This document shows, one piece after another, positions 35,425-46,140 of a stretch of 64,000 nucleotides of DNA. This DNA is from Arabidopsis thaliana (taxonomy: Eukaryota; Streptophyta; Magnoliopsida; Brassicales; Brassicaceae). Positions within the stretch are counted from its first letter, which is position 1. Every line of letters begins with the position of its first letter. Below the pieces are notes generated by a model. That model did no database searches. It worked only from the letters and a program-made list of their open reading frames with translations, and was not told where the DNA came from. The DNA lies in contig NC_003074.8 of the NCBI RefSeq assembly GCF_000001735.4, positions 8,680,101 to 8,744,100 on the forward strand, written 5' to 3'. The position numbers were made by a program, and so were the translations under genes.

Positions 35425-37672
35425 TCAAGTAAACACAATATTTCCCAGGTTAGAGCTTCCAGATCTGAAATAAAATTGTTTCCAAGCTTTAACACTTCAA
35501 ATATTGTGATAAATATGTTACAATATATATATATATATATATACACACCATATGTAACACACAAAGAAAATAACCATGATAGATTAGATACACCATATAT
35601 ATCTAACATTAAAAGCAAATAATCATAACATCTAAAAGGTAAAAGAACAAACAAAAGACAAAAGCTAGACATCTAAAATAGTAAAATGTATAACATCGAA
35701 CCACCAATATCTTTTACTCTAAGACTTTTTACCAGACTCATATACTCACACACTCACAGAGTCACACACACACATAGTAATGATGTCTTGATGATTAGAT
35801 AGACCACATTGCACACAAAAAGATATAATCATGACATCTAAAAGGTAAAAACAAACAAAACACAAAAGGCATGTGAAATGGATAACAATGAACCAACATA
35901 AACTTTTGTTTTAAGGGACCAACAGAAACTTATCAAAAGTATCTTTAATCGAAAGAATATTTAAATAGCAGAAAAATATATATCCTTACATGTTGGTATT
36001 TGCATGAATGAAACTAAATATCTGTTGGATGGAACTTGCTATGTCTTCTGCCGTAAACCTCGTTTCACTTGTTATCTGCACATATTTTACATCTACCTCA
36101 TGTTAGCCATTGATAGTTATTACATATACTTTAACAATACAAATCCATAATCTATGATTATATTGAAAACCCTAAATAAAATTATAAATGTGTTTTATGA
36201 CAGCTAATCCAGATTAGATAATTACATGTATTATTTGATGAGTCTAGATTTTGCATATGAAAGCTGAATATGAATGATGAATTACTTTTTAACATATAAA
36301 CTTGCCTTGACATTAAAGGAGTAGAGGACGGTTTGTTCCATGGTAGTGATGTTAGTGTGAAGAATAGAGAGATGAAGATCCTCCAAAGCAGCTATAGTCT
36401 TAATCAGCTGTCCCGGCCTTCTTCTTGAAAGTATCTTGATCATGGCGTCAAACCCTAGCAGCTTCACCTCCACGTCAGCCAAGCACGACTTGTTCTCCGC
36501 AGTCTCCTCCCGAAGCCCTCCTCCGCCCTCTAGCTCGGTTACATTTCCCGTAATAATGAGCGGTTGTGCTTGGTTCGCTACCGTAGTTATGGGAGAAGAA
36601 GAAGAAGTCGTTGTCGTTGTCATGTCCCTACCGGTTTCTCCTAAGATTCTTCGACGCTTCTGTGATTCAAGACATTGTAGGAGTTGCTCGAGCTCTCTCA
36701 CAAACTCTATTGCTCCTCCTATGATTGACGCTTGGTCTCCCTATTTTATACAATTAATATTTGGTGTAGACAGTATAATTAGTTGTACATATACATATAA
36801 AAAAACATTCACGAAAATTCTTTCTTTAAGATATAATTTATGAATATCATACCCTTTGAACGTAGGAGCCAGGCATGAGAGATCTAAGGACACGAAGATG
36901 CTCATTCATTTGCTTCCTACGGTTTCTTTCGACCGCGATATGAGTCATCCGTTGGCTTTCCACTTCTTCGCTGGTCTTGCTCGTTCTAGCTCTCTTCCTC
37001 TTGCTCTTCACCTCCTTTTTCGTAACATTCTTGTTCTCCCTATCTTCTTCTTCTCCTCCAATAAAACGTAGTTGCACGGAGTTGTTGTCGTTGTCATCGT
37101 CTTGATCTTCTTTTTCTTCAAGAAACACATTGCCTATGTTTCCTCCACACTCACCTCCTTCTTGAGACGTCTGATGAGAAGGCATGAGATGTTGGGTTTG
37201 GTTATGGTCCTCTATTTTGTCGTTCAAGACAGGGAACTTCAAGAAATAAACGGGGTCAATCCCGGTTTCTTGATCGTCTTGGTTTCTGGTCTGGTTCAAC
37301 GCAAGTTTCGAACCGAAGTCCGCAAACTGCATCACATCAGAGAAGTTCATTTTATCAAAAGGTGTTGCTCCAAATCCGGAAGGAGAGAGTTGATGTTGCT
37401 GCTGTTGTGGCATCGATTGCTTTTGTTGTTGTTGAAGGTTTCTATTGAACATATAGTCTATCATACCAGAGCTGTTATCATCGTTACCGCCTGAGGATTC
37501 ACCTAAGAAGTTTGGTGCCTAATAAAAACCAGAATTGGAGAATGAAGTTAATATCATAAGCAGGAAGATTTGAATCTTATACATAGATATCTATCAATTT
37601 GTATAAGAAAAGAGATTAAGGATCTTGAAATACTGGAAAAAAAAACGTACGTACCGAGTAATCTTTATCCAT
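35425..37672 (-). CDS. FAMA: bHLH transcription factor FAMA (stomatal guard-cell fate)
   Basis: FAMA drives the last division and identity of stomatal guard cells, as a heterodimer with ICE1/SCRM-type bHLH proteins. Exons are 37672-37655, 37518-36853, 36740-36306, 36075-35990 and 35464-35425, giving exactly 414 residues, the known length. The first half is Gln/Asn-rich and acidic. The basic region is [20 protein letters not shown] and the helix-loop-helix runs [20 protein letters not shown] to [21 protein letters not shown] is an LxCxE retinoblastoma-related-protein binding motif. The C-terminal ACT-like domain ([20 protein letters not shown]) spans exons 3-5. The last residues ([14 protein letters not shown]) come from a 40-base terminal exon. 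Intron 3 has a GC donor. Confidence 0.97.
35465..35989 (-). other. FAMA intron 4, with internal repeats
   Basis: This 525-base intron holds an (AT)n run at 35523-35542, CA-rich DNA near 35745-35775 and two copies of ACATCTAAAAGGTAAAA-type sequence (about 35628 and 35836), so part of it was duplicated. The donor overlaps an in-frame stop: reading on gives ATG TAA immediately. Confidence 0.75.
36666..36680 (-). other. LxCxE motif codons in FAMA
   Basis: These 15 bases encode LQCLE directly after helix 2 of the bHLH domain. From published work, FAMA binds RBR through an LxCxE motif to lock guard-cell fate; the motif is intact here. Confidence 0.85.
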
Positions 37673-40600
37673 TGCTATTCGTGGTAGTTGATTATAAACT
37701 GCTTAAGTCTAATGAAGGTCAAGCTTCTTGACCTGATGACAACAATCCATGAGCTTCACAGTCAGTTTTAAAAACATATACATGAAACAAAAACACACGT
37801 AGAACAAGTTAAAACCAAACCTAGGCAGATTACATGTTTCACCATATACATATACATGTATTTTATATGTACAAAACAAGTTTTCAAATTGAATTTTGAC
37901 AATTAAAAAAAATGATTAACACCAAATATATTAGAGCTTTGTTTAGTAAGGAGTTAACAAAATAAAAGGGACTGACCTTGTATGATTTGCTAGGGTTTAC
38001 GAGAGATGTATATAAAAGACGCAAGACATGCAAGATAGTAGAAGAAGACGGATTAGAGAAGACAAAACTTAAAAAAGTGAGGGGAGCTTTTTGTATTGAG
38101 AAGTCATAAATGAGTAAGCATCACCAAGCTCCCATATTTATAGAGAGAGATACATTATACATGTGTACACAAGGTATAGCAAGGGGGCATTAAATTTCTT
38201 AAGTATGTATATTCGTAATCATTTGTTTCTCTAATTACTAATTAGGGTGTGAATGGTACACATTCGTGACCCAATAAAAACAAATTAAACGACTTAAAAA
38301 AAGATACGTAAACATGTTTCAAAAAAAAAAAAAACAATTTTCTAAAGAATAAAGATAAATGAAAATCTACATAAGTTAATCTAAAATATTGAGGATTAGT
38401 AGTAAGTAGTTTGATTGCAGTGGCTGTTTTATTCTACTATCATATTCCCATTAATTATCGAGACATCATTGTTTTTCGCAATTTTCTATGCATTCTCTTT
38501 TAGTTTCTAAAAGTAGAGAAATATCAACCATCACATAAAATGTTTTAGAAAATCTAAAAACTACAACCAAAAGATATCAATCGTGGGAAAAATGAATTTT
38601 CGTTACTATTGTCCTTTTTTATTGCTTTGTAAGAAAGAAAAAGGGATGTTATTATTGCCCTCTTATAATTGTTAGAGATACTTAATGCTTAGTAAAAAAA
38701 GCTTCCAATTGTAGCAGGATAAAGCCGTGCAGTCGGAAGTTCTCAATGTCTCCCCAAATGCTTTTGCAGAAAATCATGATTGGCTAATCAAAAGATGCTC
38801 ATTCAATCAATCCCTTTGTATTATGCACATAATGTGTCAATATTAATTTTCATCCCATTTGATATATAAATATCATTACATATATAGTTATCTAGTTCTT
38901 CTCTATCTTCTACATAGAAACACATAACAATCCAAATTTTACGGTCAAATTTGAAATGGGGGATCTAGAGCAACTCCCTAGCTTATTTTGAACAAAAATT
39001 AAGTTCAATATTGACTCAAAAGAAAGATTATTGAATATTCCAAATCATATCTTGTTTTTGTAATAAATACTCTATTTCTTTTTGCGTTAGACGTAAGGGT
39101 GAGGAGCCACAAAATACGAAAAAAGAAGTAACGTGAAAACACACGTGTATCAGCTGATCACCTCTCTATCTATCTATCTTTTTTTTTTGTTTGTCAAACC
39201 ATAAATGATAAGATTTGAGTTTTTAGAGTTCACAAGCCAAGGCCGCTCTTTTTCCACCGCTTTTCGTGAACTTAATCAAATCTCTATACGCTTCTCATCT
39301 TTTAGTTTATTTCTATAGTATTTCAAATTCAAGCACTTATATTAGTTATGTGTTGTCAATAAAATATGATTTCTAATAAAAATATTCTGGTCAAATATAT
39401 GAAATTAGTTTCACGAACATGACCTATACTATTTGTGTGTGTACGTGGAGACATATACATTTAAAGAAAAAGACACTGGTGTGGATGGTTACGTTTTAAC
39501 TTTTAACAAAAAGTGGAGTAAAAATTCACGTTGATCAATCCAGTGAACTTTTTCGGGAATAAGAGTCGCGGATCCATAGGAGTATTTTAGTAGGTGCATA
39601 TTACACAAATACTATGTTGAAAAGAAAAAAAGAAACATGAAAGAGCTTGCATCGAAGCATCAACCAAAAAAAATACTTGCTGCAACCATTCCCAATTGAG
39701 CCAACAAAACAACTATTACGATACATAACACCCACAGGCCACAAGCATCGAAATACTGTAAGATATATAGATTTTAAGATCAAACTTCAATGATAGCGAG
39801 CGAAGAGACTGATTGATATACTCAATTCTTTTTTAATTCCAAAAGAATAATTTACATTCTTTTTTATCATAAAAAAAAGTAAAAAACATAAAAATTTGCA
39901 TTCTTATACCATAAATTTATTGTCAATATACAAGTGCAGTTCAAACCAAGTAAACACACATATTTATTATATCTATATCATATACATACTTTTGTTTTGG
40001 ACTTTTTTTTCCCACTCATATCAATAAATTTTTCTTTGAGTAGTAAATTTAACACTAAAAATTCACTAGTAAAACCACTTAGTGATGGTGATCCCAAAAT
40101 CAATTTCCAAACTTTTATCACCACCAATATCATTACCAATTTTCAATTAATTTCACTCCTTTAAAAAGTGTTTTTCGCCTACTTTTTTCTTTAAGATATA
40201 CAAATCTTTTTTATTAAGGAATCTAAAAAAAGCATATTGTTAGATGAATCCAAGTAAAACTAAGTCAACAGTTTTGTAAGTTATAAGTTGTAACTCTATA
40301 GATTTAAGAGAAATGAGGTCAAATGGCACAAAAAAGCTTTCAGTAAGCCAATGACAATTGCTCTCTCATATATTTTACCAAGTTAATGAGAAACGTACCC
40401 CTCCATTACACCTTATCTTCCTCTTTACAAAAATGTTTTTTTTTTGTTTTTGCATTTCATCGTTTTCTTTCCGCTTTGTTCTCTTAATAATCTAAATTGA
40501 TTCAATCTTGCGTTCTTTTTCTTTTTTAACAGTTTACATTTTTTATGTATGTCATAATTTTCTATTTTAAATAAGAGACATAAATTACTTGACATATTAG

Positions 40601-43600
40601 TAAGTGACTCTAAAGGAGAACTCAAAGCTTTTATTTAGAACACATATAGTAAACTTTAACGCGTAATGTAAAACTATTATAGGCATATTCAGGAATTACG
40701 AAAAATTTGAGGTAGCTGCGTGAGATTATAATACGAGTACTCTATACCAGTTTGGAATCATACATGAAGTTTGGAAGCTTCAGGTACCTAGTTCACTACT
40801 AATAATAATTTGCTTTCTACAATTTTGTATCGGAAATTTTAATTGAGATTGTTAATTTAAATTTTGTGTGCCAACAAAAACTTAACTTTTAAAAAATATT
40901 TTTTAAAATTAATTGATTTTTCTTATACATATGAATCACATATTATACGTGTCGCTTTTTTATTACATTAAAACTAATTAAAATTTCCGTTTTTACTTCT
41001 AATTAATATACTATATAAATTTTTACTATACATAAAAAATAATTAGGATAAAACTGAAATGTCATAGAAACTGTACTTCAAACTTAAGGGATATATATTT
41101 TGATAAAAAAAATTTATTTATTTTAAAAATACCTGTTAATATAATAAATATATTGTATTAATGTGCGTAATATACAGTGTAACCGACTTTCTCAGAGTAG
41201 AAATGTTAAAAACAAAAAGGCTGTGAATCGCTTGGCCTTTTGGCTTTTATTACCTTTTTATTGTTTTTTTTCCAGCGACTTTTTCTGTCGCCTTTCCTCC
41301 TTCTTTTTCCCTTTGTTACTTTTACTTTAATTTTCTTTCTTTCATTCTTTATGTACAAAATACATTATAACTAATAATTGATACATATTTTGATTGACTA
41401 TAATTATATTATATGAAAATATCAAAGTTTCTTAAAAAGATTTATAAAAGATAATTTATATAACAAGCAATTAAAATTGGATTAATATCTATCACGAAAA
41501 ACTGCTTATTTTTTTTAGTATAAATTATTAAATAAAGTATGAAATGAAATTGTAAAACTGAAGAATTATGCTTTCGTATAATTTTTAGACAATTTGATAT
41601 TGTCTATCTTTTAAATATCATAATATTTGATAATTATCAAAAATATTTCACTTTTCTTTTTCTAATATATGAAGTATGAAGGTTTAGATTTGTATGCTTA
41701 TTATTTCATTACTTGAATGTTAAAAGTTTACAGGAATTTTTTTTATTTGAAGATATTGATTTTATACTTAGTTGAGAAAAATTATTATAACGTAAATCTT
41801 TAAAATACTATTTGAAACTGATATTATTTTAGGAAATATTTCATTAAATGGGTCAAGCCACTAGAGAGTACCTTCCGTAGAAAATAACAAACATCGAAGT
41901 CAAGATAATATGATGATGAAGTGTTTTCTGAGGATATTCGCATGCACAAACCAGTAAACTAGCCTGCAAGACTTCCTTGGAACCAGAAAAAAATAAGAAA
42001 ACGCAAACGAGGAATGCGAGTTTTAGTAACACCGGATTTGAGGAAACGTGATATACAATGTTTTCATCAGCTAGTTGAAATATGGTGTTCATGGAGCGGA
42101 AATGTATGATGATAGGAAACTTGATCGAAAGACAGTAAGACGACGAAGTATCAAGGTCAAAGAAAAATTCTTGAAGATGTACATAATAGAGAAGATGTAC
42201 ATGAGAGATTGATCGTATTTATATACTTTACCAGCCTCTGGCTCGGGCTACTACATCTGGTAGAACATGGATCGGTCATCGGTGATGACGGAATTTTACA
42301 GTACAAGGAACTTGAATGCTCTTTACCTATTTTGTTTTTTTGTGTGTGTGTGTTATATAACAAATAATAGACATGACGATCGTATGGATCGTTGATAATT
42401 GCTTTAAAATCTCAACAATGGACATAGAGCAACTCGTCAATCTACAAGCTTCGAAATCTCTATTAATTGTTATATAACCGAAGCTATTTCGAAATCTCAA
42501 CAATGGACATTGACAATATCCATCCGATTGCTTTCAACTTTATGCACTTTATTTCTCCAATGGACTTAGAGGAACTCGTTTGATCCTATTTGATCCCGAC
42601 ACATGTGAAAGATATATGAATAATTTTAAATTCATAAATAAAGCTCGCAGTAATTAGGCTTTGCGAGAAACTCTTTAGGTATGAAAACTCGGTCTTAATT
42701 CTTATTAGTACTCTAAAACTTAGATTAAGCAATAATCCCAAGAGATCACCAGAACTAATTACATGCGTCGCTAAGAAATGCATCTAAACTAAAAAAATGA
42801 TATTTAACCGAAACATATATAACTTTTAACTTTAAAAGTTGACAAGGTGCTAATCCCTCAATATTGTTGCTAAGTTTAGTTTTTTTTTTTAAATTTGTTT
42901 TTTGATTCTTGCTTATTCGTTTTATTGTTTAAGGGTGTGACACTTAACGATTATGGCTAACTTAGATAAAATCAAACAAGTGTTTTATTGTTCTTTTGCA
43001 CCCCAAAAAAAAGTGTTTTCATCATTGTTGTATTGGTAAGAAATAATAAAAAAATCTACTACGTACGGTTTTATAATTCATTGGAGGTGAAGTCCAAAAC
43101 TTCACGGTTAAAAGAAACATAATTCTTTTAACAAAAACTTCAAGAAACATATATATAATCCTTAATTAAGATACGCCAAAGAAATAATTAAGGGAGAAAG
43201 AAAGTTGAATTTGATTGTGATAGGTGTCACGGTAATCTTACGTGAGATGGGTACGTAGGATCTCCAAAAATAAATAATCATGCACTTTTATACGTTACTT
43301 TTGAGTTTTGAGTTTACAAATATATATAAGCTCCTTTTAATTTATTGCATGTTAATGACTCGTGAATCACGAGTGTACATTACTTTTTATAAAGCAATTT
43401 TTTTCTTTGAAAAGAATTTTCTTGTATCAGAACTGGTCTGAATGTTTAACATCAACCAAGATTTACAAACTGTTTAGTGATGAAGCTACAATGAACCCTC
43501 AAAAATGCTAATTAATTTGGTGAAATAGATCAATATCAACTTTCAACGACACACCTTTGTTTTTTTATGAAAAAAAAGTCTCATTTTCGTTTGTTTTGAT

Positions 43601-44172
43601 TATAAACAAAGTTGGTCTCTCGCATGCAATGTACGTTCACGCTGCAATGACAATAGTGTACGTTCTTTGTTGTAATTTAGTCGAGAATCCATCTCCGACG
43701 TTAGGAACAATCTATCATCTTTCCTTTTTTTCTTTGCACAAATATCGTAAAAGTGATACCCACGATTATCTACACCAAAAGTGGTCACTGACAATGTACG
43801 AAAAAACTTAGAAAACAACTTAAAAAAAGACAGTTCAAAATGATGGTATTTGATCAGTGAGTAGCTTCTTCAGTATTAAAGCTCAATTACATTTATTCAA
43901 CCTATGGTTATGATTATATAAACTCTGTTTTCTCTCCAATTTACCCTGAATATGTTAGCACTTGTAACTAACCTAATTCTTTCTATTAATTTCACATTTA
44001 AACAAACATATATAAATGGATTAACTAATTCTTGGATCCAGAATTTAGCTTACCATACTTAAGATCAATCCATGGATCTTTATTATAAAACTTGAAGCGA
44101 ACGCTAAGACTAGTAGAGTCAATAAAATAGTAAACCAATAAACCTGAAGCTTTTACAACAACTAAGCAAGTC
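37673..44172. other. Large intergenic region upstream of FAMA
   Basis: This 6.5 kb is AT-rich with no supported gene. The right-hand 2.5 kb next to FAMA (37673-40200) is the expected FAMA promoter; guard-cell Dof-type AAAG words are frequent, though that is weak evidence in AT-rich DNA. Around 42160-42600 the DNA is less AT-rich and has three degenerate copies of an AATGGACWT-containing phrase. Short frames such as 41853-42092 and 43557-43811 show no domain. Confidence 0.5.
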
Positions 44173-45486
44173 CTAAAGGAAGTCTCCACACAAAGTTCTG
44201 TGCTTTTTAACTCTCGAATCTGAATTCTGACCTTCACTATTTGAAAACCATTCAAACCTATCATTCTTCTTTACCTCTGCGAATAAACATAACTCTTCTT
44301 GGTTTCTTCCCGGGTAAGCCCGACTAGACCCGACATCTATTCTTGTAGACGGTTCTGAAGATATACCGAGCCTCAAGGATAAATCACAGACCCTCTCAGT
44401 TGCTTCTTCTGAGGGCTTTATACCAATAGGCATGCCAATGATTATGGGCGCTTCAGGGACTCTAAAAGACATGTCAGCTTGCTGCGTTTGATTATTACCT
44501 TCGTAATACAAAGGATAGACCGAACCCAAGTTGACTGGAGCTGGAGCAGGAGCAGAAGCAGGACCAGTTCCTTGTCTAATTGCCAATGGCTTTTGATGCA
44601 TCTGCATGGATTCATGAAGAAACGGGTAACCGCGAGGAGTAGCTACACGCTTGTTGCTGTTATCAAGTACATCAACAGGGACTGCAGCTTGAACTGTCTG
44701 GCTTGGTTTGGTTGATGATTGTTGAGCTTGCTGACGATATTCATGATGGTAAGACGGCTCATTAGTCGACGCAGAAACCGGTTCCTGAATTTTAGGACCG
44801 AGGTAAGTCCTTCCGCTACTATGTCGTTGGCTTCTTGAAGCTCTTACAGCAATACATCCCAAATTAAGAGCAGCTAACCATATAAAAAAAAACCACATCA
44901 ACAAACAATAAACAGTACAAAGCACTAACTTCTAAGTAGTTTCAATAAGGATCACTAGAGCTAAAGAGAGAAACAAAAATGACAATTACCTTCAACACAT
45001 GGAGGCAAAAGAGGACCAGTTTCTGTACTCTCATCTCTTCTAATAATTGTATCAATGGCATCATTTACTCTATTCCACATAGTATCAGCATCTGTATACT
45101 CTTCCTAATGGAAACCGAAACCCAATTGTCATTTTGTGAAGCTGAAAACACACTAAAAAAAGAGAAGGAAAATTTGTTTAAAACCTCGGAATTGGCTTTA
45201 GAGTACATGATTTCTTCAGCTTTTAACACAACCACAGGCAATTTCTCCTGCCATTCTTTGTTCTTCCTCGTCGCTGCGCTATGTGCTTCCATTGCGAGTC
45301 TGAAATCAAACAAAGAAAACCCCAAATTAAGATACAAAGAAACCCTAGCGTACGGTTTTGAGAAAGATGAGTGAATGAAAAAAACCTGAAAATCTGGCGA
45401 ATAATCGAACCACGAATAGGTTGATGACGATCGCTATGCCAAGCTCGTTTCACACACTCGTAAGGTCTTGGTCCTGGCCTCGGCAT
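44173..45486 (-). CDS. Conserved plant protein of unknown function
   Basis: I recognise the family as a conserved land-plant protein but not its function. Exons are 45486-45386, 45299-45185, 45104-44990 and 44873-44173, giving 343 residues with all phases closing. The N-terminal 110 residues are the conserved part: MPRPGPRPYECVKRAWHSD, IRGSIIRQIFRLAMEAHSAA, RKNKEWQEKLPVVVLKAEEI, MYSKANSEEEYTD and RRDESTETGPLLPPCVEAAL. The rest is low-complexity, rich in Gln, Ser and Pro, and ends with a short hydrophobic-acidic tail. There is no signal peptide or membrane segment in the spliced product. The arginine-rich start and the absence of targeting signals suggest a nuclear protein, but that is inference. 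It is divergent from PMP and separated from it by 654 bases. Confidence 0.85.
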
Positions 45487-46140
45487 TTTCTCCTTCTTCA
45501 CACACTTGAGCAGTGACACACTCAGCTACAAATCGAAGTAACAAGTCACTCACTCATCAAACTAATCGGTTCAATTTCTATCCGGGAGTATTTTCCGATC
45601 AGCGAGTTCGATGTACGAGTCGCCAAATGGTGTGGAAAGAAAAATCAACCTTAAAACTCTTTTTAACCGATCCAAGGAAACAGATCTGAAGCTTTGAAGC
45701 TCTGAATCGTTTGGAGATTTCGTCTACTTGAGCTCATACCGGTCACATCTCCGTCATCATCATCGTCATAGAATCTCCGATTGTTGTCTCCATCGTTGCC
45801 GCTTCTGGAAATGGAAATGGAAATGGTGTGATTCGGGACCGCTTCTTTAAAAACGAACCAGTTTTGTGATTTGTCTATTATACCCCTATTTGTACTAACT
45901 GTCGTTTTTTTTTTTTTTTTTGTCGGCAACTGTCGTTTAATATGGCTTTTTACTAAACCGGAATTGAAATAACCGGGTTTTGAACAGATAATATTAATTT
46001 CAAACGACACCGTTTTGGAGTTGTGTCTAACACTTTGATTGATTCTGAAATCTGGATTCGTCTCCTCCATTAAACATCTCTCGTCTGATAACACCGATCC
46101 ATCTCTTTCTTTCTCTCTCCGTCGACTCTCGTTCTTAAAG
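45487..46140. other. Divergent promoter region
   Basis: This 654-base space lies between the unknown minus-strand gene and plus-strand PMP and must hold both promoters. A T-run lies at 45906-45922. The minus-strand frame at 45663-46094 has no domain and overlaps the leaders. Confidence 0.6.

Noticed and set aside
36436..37494. Plus-strand frames of 135 and 140 codons opposite FAMA
   Set aside because: They are antisense shadows of the Asp/Gln/Thr-rich FAMA coding exons. The minus-strand exons join to the known 414-residue protein.
41853..42092. 79-codon minus-strand frame with hydrophobic segments
   Set aside because: No recognisable family or gene context; hydrophobicity is common in AT-rich frames.
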